Source: an uncultured Clostridia bacterium (GTDB lineage Bacteria; Bacillota; Clostridia; Christensenellales; UBA1242). Taken from it: DNA of 64,000 nucleotides. Both the position numbers and the translations under genes were made by a program. The DNA lies in assembly GCA_934754355.1 (NCBI GenBank), contig CAKVID010000003.1:62001-126000 (forward strand), in the 5' to 3' direction. Under the pieces are notes generated by a model. That model saw only the letters and a list, made by a program, of their open reading frames with translations. It searched no databases and had not been told where the DNA came from. Positions 29,260 through 37,136 of this stretch are shown here, one piece after another (within the stretch, counting starts at the first letter, position 1; every line of letters starts with the position of its first letter).

Positions 29260-29686
29260 TATTACATACTACGGGCGGTTGAGTACTCGACCCAAATTTT
29301 ACTAAGGCTTCGGCTACGCCTGCAGAAATCGTAAAATTTGTCTCTGCGTCTTCCCGCCCTCTGTGATTATATTATTTTACTTAATATTAGATACCAATAA
29401 ATTAATACCCACTATTTGAGATATATTTATTGTTAGAATTCATACCTTGTTTAATAAATATTTTATTTCTATTATCTAGTAGTAAAAAAAATAGAGAAAG
29501 ACAAATCATACAATTAAAAAAGTAAATAAAGTCCAATTTAATAAAATAAAGTTTATATAGAAAAAGAAAATACGAGTACTGAGGGCGGGAAGACACAGAG
29601 AACTGTTTTAAGACCATTTTTTTGGAACAAAAAACCTGTGTCGAAAAATAGTTACCCTTGTACTCAACCGACCGTAGTATGTAATA
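29260..29686. mobile_element. 427-bp MITE-like element with nested inverted repeats, no gene
   Basis: The terminal inverted repeats are 26 bp with one mismatch: 29260-29285 (starts TATTACATACTACGGGCGG) against 29661-29686. A second inverted pair of 21 bp with one mismatch lies inside: 29341-29361 (TCTCTGCGTCTTCCCGCCC) against 29581-29601. Between them is an AAATTTTAC/GTAAAATTT hairpin enclosing AGGCTTCGGCTACGCCT, and 219 bp of AT-rich filler. No transposase. Family ends recur at 35021 and 41336. Confidence 0.7.
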
Positions 29687-29841
29687 TAGTTCTTAGTTGT
29701 ACACACACGAATGAAATAAATTATATTACGCATGAAATAAATTGTATTACGAATGTATTGTATTAGATATAAAGTTTGTTGAGTGTGAGAAACTTGTGTG
29801 AACTTTTTTTTGATTATATTTTTGTACTTTTGGTAATTTAT

Positions 29842-29870
29842 TTGTCAAAAGATTTTTTTTGTGTTAATTT
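29842..29870 (+). promoter_or_regulatory. Promoter of the heterodimeric ABC exporter operon
   Basis: TTGTCA (29842-29847), 17-bp spacer, TAATTT (29865-29870); about 70 nt upstream of the first ATG. Confidence 0.55.
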
Positions 29871-29944
29871 AAGTTTTGTATTCAACATATTATATATATT
29901 TAACATATATGTTAATTGTCTTTATATTAAATAAGGAGCAAAAT

Positions 29945-31666
29945 ATGAAAAGATTATTCAAAACTTTCAAATATTACGATTACTTTATATTGCTTATCAT
30001 ATTTGGGCTTATCCTTTGCCAAACTTACTATGAAATGGAATTTATAGGTTTCACTCAAGAAATGCTTGCCCTTGTACAAACTGGAACGGCTACAAAACAA
30101 GCACTTCTTGATGTTGGAGTTAAAATGATTATTGTAGCAATGGTTATTTTCATTGCTATTGTTATCAAAAATTTACTAAGTTCATTCTTCTCTAGTAGAA
30201 TTAGCAAAGACTTAAGACGCCAAGTTTTTGATAAAGTCAATAGTTTCTCTAGTTCAGAAATAAATAAATTCAGTACTTCTAGTCTTATTACTCGTAGTAC
30301 CAATGATGTAACCCAAGTACAAAGAACTCTTCTTATGACTGTTAGAATGTTATTCACAGCACCTTGTATGGCGTTCTTCGCTATTAGAAAGATTACTCTT
30401 AGTTCAATAGAACTTACATGGGTGTCTGTTGCATTTGTAGTAGTTACTCTACTTGTAATTATTACTCTTATGATATTCGTCTTGCCTAAATTCAATATTA
30501 TGCAGAAACAAACAGACAAACTAAATCTAGTTACCAGAGAAAATTTAACAGGTATTAGAGTTGTTAGAGCATACAATGGCGAGAAAATTCAAGAGAATAA
30601 ATTTGAGAAAGCAAATGATGACTTAACCAAGACTACACTTTTCTTAAATAAAATGATGTCTATCTTAAATCCGTTCATGAGTTTAATTATGTCTACTATG
30701 ACACTTGCTTTGTACTGGGTAGGTGCTAGCCTTATTAATCTTGACAAAATTGATTACCCAACACTTGCTACATTCAGCCAATATAGTATGCATATTATTA
30801 TGAGTTTCATGTTTATTACTCTTATGTTTGTAATGATACCTAGAGGTCTTGTATCTCTAAAGAGAATTAATGAAATTCTAGATACCGATGTATCTATCAA
30901 AGACGGAACTATAGATAGTAGTGAAGAAAGTGGAACTATTGAATTTAGAGATGTAAGTTTCGTGTATGATGACGCCAAAGAAGCAGTGCTAGAAAATATT
31001 TCTTTCAAAGTAGACAAAGGTCAAACTGTTGCATTCATTGGCAGTACAGGTAGTGGCAAAAGCACGCTTATAAATTTAATCCCTAGATTTTTTGATGTAA
31101 GCAGTGGAGAAATACTAGTAGATGGAATTAATGTTAAAGCATACAAATTAAAAAGTTTGCATAATAAAATAGGTTATGTTCCTCAAAAAGCCAATCTATT
31201 TAGCGGGGATATTAAATCTAATATGATGCTTGCCAATAAAGACATTACAGACGACCAAATTACTCAAGCATTAGATGTAGCACAATGCTCGTTTATAGAG
31301 AAGTTGGAAGATGGATATACCCAACCAGTTAGTCAGGGCGGTAAGAATTACTCGGGCGGTCAAAAACAGCGTTTGTCTATCGCTCGTGCTATTGCCAAAA
31401 ACCCCGAAATATACATATTTGACGATAGTTTCTCAGCCCTAGATTTCAAAACAGACAAAACACTTAGAACTGCTCTAAAAAAATACACCAAAGACGCAAC
31501 AACTCTAATCGTTGCCCAGAGAATTAATACTATCAAAGACGCAGATAAAATAATTGTCTTAGACGCAGGCAAAATTGTAGGCATTGGCACTCACGATGAA
31601 TTATTAGAGAAAAATAAAGTCTACAAAGAAATTTATGTGTCACAAACAAAAAAGGAGGAAATGTAA
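29945..31666 (+). CDS. ABC exporter half-transporter with degenerate ATPase site (BmrC/LmrC-like)
   Basis: 573 aa from ATG 29945 (AAGGAG 8 nt upstream; a longer frame from 29876 lacks a site). An N-terminal six-helix exporter domain is followed by the nucleotide-binding domain: Walker A FIGSTGSGKSTLIN, signature YSGGQKQRLSIA and Walker B IYIFDDSFSALD. The residue after Walker B is Asp where an active ABC ATPase has the catalytic Glu. This marks the non-hydrolysing partner of an asymmetric heterodimer such as BmrCD, LmrCD or TM287/288. The partner gene follows after a single base. Probably a multidrug or lipid/peptide exporter; substrate unknown. Confidence 0.9.
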   Translation: MKRLFKTFKYYDYFILLIIFGLILCQTYYEMEFIGFTQEMLALVQTGTATKQALLDVGVKMIIVAMVIFIAIVIKNLLSSFFSSRISKDLRRQVFDKVNSFSSSEINKFSTSSLITRSTNDVTQVQRTLLMTVRMLFTAPCMAFFAIRKITLSSIELTWVSVAFVVVTLLVIITLMIFVLPKFNIMQKQTDKLNLVTRENLTGIRVVRAYNGEKIQENKFEKANDDLTKTTLFLNKMMSILNPFMSLIMSTMTLALYWVGASLINLDKIDYPTLATFSQYSMHIIMSFMFITLMFVMIPRGLVSLKRINEILDTDVSIKDGTIDSSEESGTIEFRDVSFVYDDAKEAVLENISFKVDKGQTVAFIGSTGSGKSTLINLIPRFFDVSSGEILVDGINVKAYKLKSLHNKIGYVPQKANLFSGDIKSNMMLANKDITDDQITQALDVAQCSFIEKLEDGYTQPVSQGGKNYSGGQKQRLSIARAIAKNPEIYIFDDSFSALDFKTDKTLRTALKKYTKDATTLIVAQRINTIKDADKIIVLDAGKIVGIGTHDELLEKNKVYKEIYVSQTKKEEM

Positions 31667-31667
31667 A

Positions 31668-33425
31668 ATGCCTAAGCCTCCAGTAAACAATAAACAAAAA
31701 CCTAAGCACTTCAAATTAACTTTTGGCAAACTACTAAGAAATCTAAAAGATAGTGCTTGGCAAATAATTATAGGTCTAATTTGTGCAGGCGTAAGTACAG
31801 TGCTTGCAATAATTGGCCCAGACCAAATCAAGAAAATTGGCACACTTATTCTTCAAAAGCCAATTGAATTAAGTGAAGTAAGCAAATTAGGAATAAGTTT
31901 AATAATTATATATGGTTGTAGTTTCTTATTCTCAGTTTTGCAAGGTTTCTTAATCTCCAAAGTTACAGCCAAGATAGGCAAGAAATTTAGAAACGATTTA
32001 AGTCGTAAAATTAATAATTTGCCACTTAGTTATCTAGATAGCACACCTTATGGCGATGTGCTTAGTAGAGTTACCAACGATGTAGATAGTCTAACCGATA
32101 CTCTCAATACTTCACTTTCTTATTCTGTTACTTCTATCGCTACAGTCATAGGCTCACTTATTATGATGTTTAAATATTCGTGGACATTAACTCTAGTGGC
32201 AATTGCTATACTTCCAATAAGTGTGGTCGTAATATCTTTGGTATTCAAATCTAGCCAAAAATACTTCAAACTTCAACAAGACCAATTAGGCGAGATTAAT
32301 GGACATATAGAAGAAATATATTCCGGACATAATGTCATATCTATATATAATGGAGAAGAAGAAGCACTTAATAAATTTGATAACATCAATAATAGATTAT
32401 TCTCTTCTTCATACAAAGGCAATGTCCTTAGCGGACTTATGCACCCAATTATGAATTTATTTGGAAATCTTGGTTATGCAATAATAATTATTTGGGGTGG
32501 AATAATGGCAATTCAAGATATTACATTCATTCCAGTTGTAATAGCATTCGTTACATATTATAGAATGTTTAATAACGAAGTAAGCCAAGTAGCCAATATA
32601 TTTAGTACTCTGCAAACAACAGTTGCTTCTAGCGAGAGAATATTTGAATTTTTGGAGACAGAAGAGCAACCAGACGAGAGCAAAAAGACTACTAAACTCA
32701 AAAATGTAGAAGGCAATATTGAATTTAGAAATCTTAACTTTGGCTATACTCCAGATAAACAAATTTTGTATGATCTAAATGTCAAAATTAAGGCAGGACA
32801 GAAAGTAGCAATAGTAGGCTCGACTGGTGCGGGCAAAACAACTCTAGTTAATCTTCTTATGAGATTTTATGAGGCTAATTCTGGAGACATATTAATAGAT
32901 GGTGTAAAGATTACAGATTTGAAGAGAGAAAATGTACGAAAACTATTTAGTATGGTTCTTCAAGATACTTGGTTATTTGAAGGCACTATTAGAGAAAATA
33001 TTGCATATGGCACCAAGGCTACTCTAGAAGAAGTAGAGAATGTGTGTAAGACAGCGGGTATTCATCACTTAATAATGTCTCAACCTAATGGCTACGACCA
33101 TGTATTAACAGAAGAAAGCACTTTCTCAGGTGGCGAGAAACAATTGCTTACAATTGCTAGAGCAATGCTACACAATGCACCAATGCTAATTTTGGACGAG
33201 GCTACTAGTAGCGTAGATACTAGAACAGAAGTACTTATTCAGAAAGCAATGGATAAATTGCTAGAGAAGAGGACATCATTCATTATTGCTCATAGACTAT
33301 CTACAATTGTTAATGCAGACTTAATTTTAGTAATGAAAGATGGCAAAATTGTAGAGAGTGGCAAACACAAACAATTGCTAGAAATGAATGGCGTATATGC
33401 CTCTCTATACAAAGCACAGTTTTAA
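31668..33425 (+). CDS. ABC exporter half-transporter, catalytically intact partner (BmrD/LmrD-like)
   Basis: 585 aa from ATG 31668, with AAGGAGG about 10 nt upstream; the longer frame from 31635 starts inside the previous gene. Six-helix domain, then Walker A IVGSTGAGKTTLVN, signature TFSGGEKQLLTIAR and Walker B MLILDEATSSVD with the catalytic Glu present. It pairs with the degenerate subunit upstream to give one consensus and one degenerate ATP site. The signature SGGEK differs slightly from the partner's SGGQK. The stop is followed by a separate promoter at 33444, so the operon has two genes. Confidence 0.93.
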   Translation: MPKPPVNNKQKPKHFKLTFGKLLRNLKDSAWQIIIGLICAGVSTVLAIIGPDQIKKIGTLILQKPIELSEVSKLGISLIIIYGCSFLFSVLQGFLISKVTAKIGKKFRNDLSRKINNLPLSYLDSTPYGDVLSRVTNDVDSLTDTLNTSLSYSVTSIATVIGSLIMMFKYSWTLTLVAIAILPISVVVISLVFKSSQKYFKLQQDQLGEINGHIEEIYSGHNVISIYNGEEEALNKFDNINNRLFSSSYKGNVLSGLMHPIMNLFGNLGYAIIIIWGGIMAIQDITFIPVVIAFVTYYRMFNNEVSQVANIFSTLQTTVASSERIFEFLETEEQPDESKKTTKLKNVEGNIEFRNLNFGYTPDKQILYDLNVKIKAGQKVAIVGSTGAGKTTLVNLLMRFYEANSGDILIDGVKITDLKRENVRKLFSMVLQDTWLFEGTIRENIAYGTKATLEEVENVCKTAGIHHLIMSQPNGYDHVLTEESTFSGGEKQLLTIARAMLHNAPMLILDEATSSVDTRTEVLIQKAMDKLLEKRTSFIIAHRLSTIVNADLILVMKDGKIVESGKHKQLLEMNGVYASLYKAQF

Positions 33426-33443
33426 TAAAATACACTAATTCCA

Positions 33444-33472
33444 TTGACATTAAGGACAAAAATAGATAATAT
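33444..33472 (+). promoter_or_regulatory. Promoter of the SPFH/zinc-ribbon gene
   Basis: TTGACA (33444-33449), 17-bp spacer, TAATAT (33467-33472). Near-consensus housekeeping promoter. Confidence 0.7.
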
Positions 33473-33505
33473 ATTATTGAAAATTCAAAGAGGAGAAATA
33501 CCATT

Positions 33506-34627
33506 ATGGGATTTATTAAGAAAAATTTACTTAAAGTTATTGAATGGAAAGACGATAGCAAAGATACAGTAGTATATCGTTTCCCTGTTCAAGATAGATA
33601 TGCTATTATGACTGGTTCTACTCTTGTAGTTAGAGAGAGCCAAGTAGCAATGTTTGTATATAAGGGTAAAGTAGCCGATGTATTTGAACCTGGCACATAC
33701 AAATTAACTACCGAGAATATTCCATTCATATCCAAAATTCTTGCACTTCCTACTGCTTTTGAACTTCCTACTCAAGCCGAAGTGTACTATGTTAATACCA
33801 AACAATTTACTGGTCAGAAATGGGGAACTCAGAACCCTATCGCTATGCGTGACAAAGATTTTGGCATGGTTAGACTTAGAGGTTATGGCATTTACTCATT
33901 TAGAGTAATTGACGCCAAGAAATTCATGACCGAGATGTTTGGAACTAATAATATTTATACAACTGCCGATGTTGCAGAACAAATTAGACCAATGGTTATT
34001 CAATCTATTACAGATACAATTGCTGAGAGCAAGATATCTCTTCTAGACCTTGCTGCTAATTACAAAGAATTTGGTCAAAGCGTTCTAAAGACTAGCGAAG
34101 AAGAATTTGCTCAATACGGAATTAAGATTGAGAAATTAGTTGTAGAGAACTTGTCTATGCCAGAAGAAGTAGAGAAAGCAATGGACGAGAGAAGCAAACT
34201 TGGTATTATGGAAGACAAGATGGGTACTTATACCCAAATGCAAGCAGCATCTGCTATGCGTGACGCAGCCAAGAACCCTAATGGTAATAACCTAGCAGGA
34301 CTAGGAATTGGACTTGGTGTTGCAGGCTCTATGGGTAGTGTATTCAATAACGCCATGAATATGGAGAATAAACCTAAGGCTAAGACCAAACAATGCATCA
34401 AATGTGGTGCAGAAATTAGTGAGAAAGCAAAACATTGTTCTGAATGTGGAGCATCTCAAATGCTTACTTGCCCAAAATGTGGCGAAGTAGTATCCTCTAA
34501 GGCTAAATTCTGTGCTAATTGCGGTGCAAAACTAGGCACAACCAAGAAGGTATGCCTAAATTGTGGCGAAGAACTAAAGGCTAACGCTAAGTTCTGCCCA
34601 AATTGTGGAGAGAAATGCACTAAATAA
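33506..34627 (+). CDS. SPFH/Band 7 domain protein with C-terminal zinc ribbons (YdjI-like)
   Basis: 373 aa. Residues about 15-245 are the SPFH core found in YdjI-type proteins (often misnamed virion core protein), with no transmembrane helix. A Gly-rich linker (GNNLAGLGIGLGVAGSMG) leads to three CxxC-x(n)-CxxC zinc ribbons: CIKCGAE/CSECGA, CPKCGE/CANCGA and CLNCGEE/CPNCGE. In B. subtilis the YdjI family works with YdjG-type proteins in membrane stress; that role here is inference. AGAGGAG precedes the ATG. Monocistronic, with the tyrS T-box following. Confidence 0.88.
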   Translation: MGFIKKNLLKVIEWKDDSKDTVVYRFPVQDRYAIMTGSTLVVRESQVAMFVYKGKVADVFEPGTYKLTTENIPFISKILALPTAFELPTQAEVYYVNTKQFTGQKWGTQNPIAMRDKDFGMVRLRGYGIYSFRVIDAKKFMTEMFGTNNIYTTADVAEQIRPMVIQSITDTIAESKISLLDLAANYKEFGQSVLKTSEEEFAQYGIKIEKLVVENLSMPEEVEKAMDERSKLGIMEDKMGTYTQMQAASAMRDAAKNPNGNNLAGLGIGLGVAGSMGSVFNNAMNMENKPKAKTKQCIKCGAEISEKAKHCSECGASQMLTCPKCGEVVSSKAKFCANCGAKLGTTKKVCLNCGEELKANAKFCPNCGEKCTK

Positions 34628-34659
34628 TTATAAAAATATTATCAATTAAGACTGCTACT

Positions 34660-34895
34660 TAGTAGTTATTAACCTTGCAAAATTGACAGAGATTGATGTA
34701 TAAGGTGCGAGCATCAAGAAGATTAATAATGAAATTACATAGCACGAGTTGACCCTTAAATATTGAATAGTTCTGTGGGTTAATTAGAACTAAATGAGGG
34801 TGGATAGAATATTATTCACTAAAGAAAGGTGGTACCACGAAAGAGTATACTTCGTCCTTTTGTAAATTTTAGGACGACAAGTATGCTCTTTTTTA
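34660..34895 (+). ncRNA. T-box riboswitch controlling tyrS
   Basis: It has the stem I AG element (GACAGAGATTGATG, 34686), the T-box core AAAGGTGGTACCACG (34825-34839), and a terminator 34841-34894 (AGAGTATACTTCGTCCT against AGGACGACAAGTATGCTCT, then T6). The T-box bulge TGGT matches a tRNA with A73, as tRNA-Tyr has. TAC at 34736-34738 is the likely Tyr specifier. Uncharged tRNA-Tyr should favour readthrough into tyrS. Confidence 0.93.
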
Positions 34896-35020
34896 ATTGC
34901 AATTTTGCCCGACATTTTTCACAATAAACTTTTATGCTTTTACTTGAAATTTAACTTTTCAAATATTTATAAATTTTCTAAATATTTAAGTAACTAAAAT
35001 TAAATAAAAAGATATAACTT

Positions 35021-35064
35021 ACTCCGTGCGGTCGAGTACTCACCTGCCCGTAGCAAATAATATT
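35021..35064. repeat. MITE-family remnant: two ends fused at a TACTC junction
   Basis: CCGTGCGGTCGAGTA (inner end of one terminal repeat) runs directly into TACTCACCTGCCCGTAGCAA (the opposite end), giving an imperfect palindrome around GAGTACTC. It sits between the T-box terminator and tyrS. Confidence 0.6.
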
Positions 35065-35128
35065 GAGGCTTTTGATAAAATGTAGACAAAATTAAAATTT
35101 ATTAAAAAATTATTTTTAGGAGAAAATT

Positions 35129-36382
35129 ATGGTAGATACAAATTTATACAATGAATTGAAAGAAAGAGGCTTGTTGTATCAGTGTAGTGATGAACAAGCA
35201 TTAAAGAGAAAATTAGAAAGTGGCGAGCCTATTGTAGTGTACGAGGGTAGTGACCCTACTGCCGATAGTCTGCATATTGGTCACTGTGTGCCTTACACTA
35301 TTATGCGTAGATTTCAGCGTGCTGGCCACAAAGTTATACTATTGATGGGTGGTGCTACTGCTTGCATTGGCGACCCAAGTGGTAAGAGCGATATGCGTAA
35401 AATGCTTACTCACGAAGAAATCCAGAAAAATATTGCAAATATCAAGAAATCTCTAAGTATATTCTTGAATTTTGAAGGGGACAACCCTGCCGAAATAGTA
35501 GATAATTACGATTGGTTCAAAAATATTAATTATATTGAATTTATGCGTGATTTTGGAGTACATTTCAATGTAAATAAAATGCTTGCAAGCGAGATTTATG
35601 ATAATAGACTAAAGACTGGCGGTCTTACACTTTTTGAAATGGGTTATATGCCTATGCAAGCGTACGACTTTATACATCTTAATCGTGACAAAGGTTGTAC
35701 TATTCAATACGGTGGTGCAGACCAATGGGGTAATATTGTAGCGGGTGTTGAATTACAGAGAAAATTAAATTTCCAGAACGGCACTAATATTGAATTGATA
35801 GGTGCAACCAATCCACTTCTACTTACTCCAGATGGCAAGAAAATGGGTAAGACAGAGAAGGGGGCTATTTGGATAGATAGAGACAAAATCTCTGCTTATG
35901 ATTTCTATCAAGGGGTATATCAAACTCCCGATGCTTGCGTAGAGATGATGTTTGCACTATTTACAGATATTCCAATGCCAGAAATTAGACAATTAATAGC
36001 CGAAGATATCGTAAAAGCCAAAGAGAAATTATCTTATGAAATGACCAAATTTGTAAGAGGCGAAGCAGATGCAATCGAGGCTGTAAATGCAACCAAAGCA
36101 TTATTCAAGGGCGGAGACAATCTGAATAATGTTCCAACTCTTAATTTGAAAGTAGAAGATATGGATACAATGCCTATTGTAGATATTATAACTATTGGCA
36201 AATTATGTTCTTCTAAGTCTGAGAGTAGACGAATGATAGAGGGCGGCGGCATTACTCTAAATGATGAGAAAGTCATAGATATTAGAAAGACAATTAATGC
36301 AAACGACCTTAAAGATAATTACTGTATCCTAAGGAAAGGAAAGAAGAATTATTTGAAAGTTGTATTTGAAAAACAAGCATAA
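35129..36382 (+). CDS. tyrS: Tyrosyl-tRNA synthetase
   Basis: 417 aa, class I synthetase. The HIGH-type motif is LHIGHCVPY, the KMSKS-type loop is KKMGKTEKG, and a C-terminal S4 RNA-binding domain spans about residues 345-410 (TIGKLCSSKSESRRMIEGGG). TAGGAG lies 7 nt before the ATG. Expression is gated by the T-box upstream, although a 233-nt spacer with a repeat element lies between that terminator and the gene. Confidence 0.98.
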   Translation: MVDTNLYNELKERGLLYQCSDEQALKRKLESGEPIVVYEGSDPTADSLHIGHCVPYTIMRRFQRAGHKVILLMGGATACIGDPSGKSDMRKMLTHEEIQKNIANIKKSLSIFLNFEGDNPAEIVDNYDWFKNINYIEFMRDFGVHFNVNKMLASEIYDNRLKTGGLTLFEMGYMPMQAYDFIHLNRDKGCTIQYGGADQWGNIVAGVELQRKLNFQNGTNIELIGATNPLLLTPDGKKMGKTEKGAIWIDRDKISAYDFYQGVYQTPDACVEMMFALFTDIPMPEIRQLIAEDIVKAKEKLSYEMTKFVRGEADAIEAVNATKALFKGGDNLNNVPTLNLKVEDMDTMPIVDIITIGKLCSSKSESRRMIEGGGITLNDEKVIDIRKTINANDLKDNYCILRKGKKNYLKVVFEKQA

Positions 36383-36421
36383 AGATTTGCAAATAATTAC
36401 AAAATATAATAGAATGAAAAT

Positions 36422-36817
36422 ATGAAAAATGGAAAACTAAGAAATTACTTAAAAATATTACTGGTAGCAATACTTATACTTCCATGTGTAATTGCTTTCA
36501 AAGGTTGTAGTTGTAACAAAAATGATAGTGGCAATAAAACGAGTAGCAATGTTACACATACAGTTATATTTTATACAGGTAACCCAGATAAATTTAATAT
36601 CCCTAAGCAAGAAATTCAAGACGGTGGCAAAGTAACTAGACCAGATACCAAAGGCTGGTATTATTACAATACAACCAATAATACTGTTCTTAGTTTTGAT
36701 GCGTGGTATAGCGACCCTAGTCTAGATATTAGATATGTTTGGAAATTTGAAACCGACCAAGTATATAGCGATATCACTTTGTATGCTAAATGGAATGAGA
36801 TAACTACAGAGGGCTAA
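36422..36817 (+). CDS. Small secreted protein or lipoprotein with one InlB-type repeat
   Basis: 131 aa. A basic N-terminus and hydrophobic segment end in AFKGCSCNK; the Cys could be lipidated, but Lys at -2 and Phe at -3 are poor lipobox residues. The rest (VIFYTGNPDKFNIP...FDAWYSDP...TLYAKWNE) is a single Listeria-Bacteroides InlB B-repeat. It follows tyrS by 39 nt without an obvious terminator, so it may be read through from tyrS. Surface role inferred. Confidence 0.7.
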   Translation: MKNGKLRNYLKILLVAILILPCVIAFKGCSCNKNDSGNKTSSNVTHTVIFYTGNPDKFNIPKQEIQDGGKVTRPDTKGWYYYNTTNNTVLSFDAWYSDPSLDIRYVWKFETDQVYSDITLYAKWNEITTEG

Positions 36818-36845
36818 AAAAATTATAGAAATATTAATTTTACTC

Positions 36846-36874
36846 TTGACGAATATATTTTTAATTGCTAGAAT
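36846..36874 (+). promoter_or_regulatory. Strong promoter of the leader peptide / ABC transporter unit
   Basis: TTGACG (36846-36851), exactly 17 bp, TAGAAT (36869-36874). The expected start of transcription is near 36881, at the base of a small hairpin (GAAGGTAA TCAG TTATCTTC, 36881-36900). Confidence 0.8.
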
Positions 36875-36937
36875 ACAATTGAAGGTAATCAGTTATCTTC
36901 AAGTTAGCAAAGATTAGAAATCAAATAAATTAAGGAG

Positions 36938-37016
36938 GCAAAAACAATGATTTTAACTGTTAACACAAATAAACTTAATAGAGGTATATGTAAGTAATCA
37001 TTGTTTTGCTTTTTTT
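36938..37016 (+). terminator. Conditional terminator (attenuator) overlapping the leader peptide
   Basis: Left arm GCAAAAACAATGATT (36938-36952) pairs with AATCATTGTTTTGC (36996-37009), 14 bp with one bulged A, followed by T7 (37010-37016). The left arm includes the end of the ribosome binding site and the start codon of the leader peptide. A ribosome held there would prevent the hairpin and let transcription reach the ABC gene. Confidence 0.8.
36947..36997 (+). CDS. 16-residue regulatory leader peptide
   Basis: Encodes MILTVNTNKLNRGICK. A perfect AAGGAGG (36932-36938) lies 8 nt before the ATG, the strongest ribosome binding site in the neighbourhood, which argues for real translation. The ribosome binding site and first codons form the left arm of the terminator at 36938-37016, so ribosome position decides whether the terminator forms. 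Comparable leaders control drug-efflux ABC genes (such as bmrB before bmrCD in B. subtilis). Which antibiotic or signal acts here is unknown. Confidence 0.75.
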   Translation: MILTVNTNKLNRGICK

Positions 37017-37136
37017 GATATAGCAAATTAAAATTACTTGCAGTTTTGCGGGTAATTTTTTTTGGCGTCAATTAAGAAAAATAAAGAAAATACAATGCCT
37101 CAATAAACAAAAAAACTAAAAAAATGAGGTAAATTT

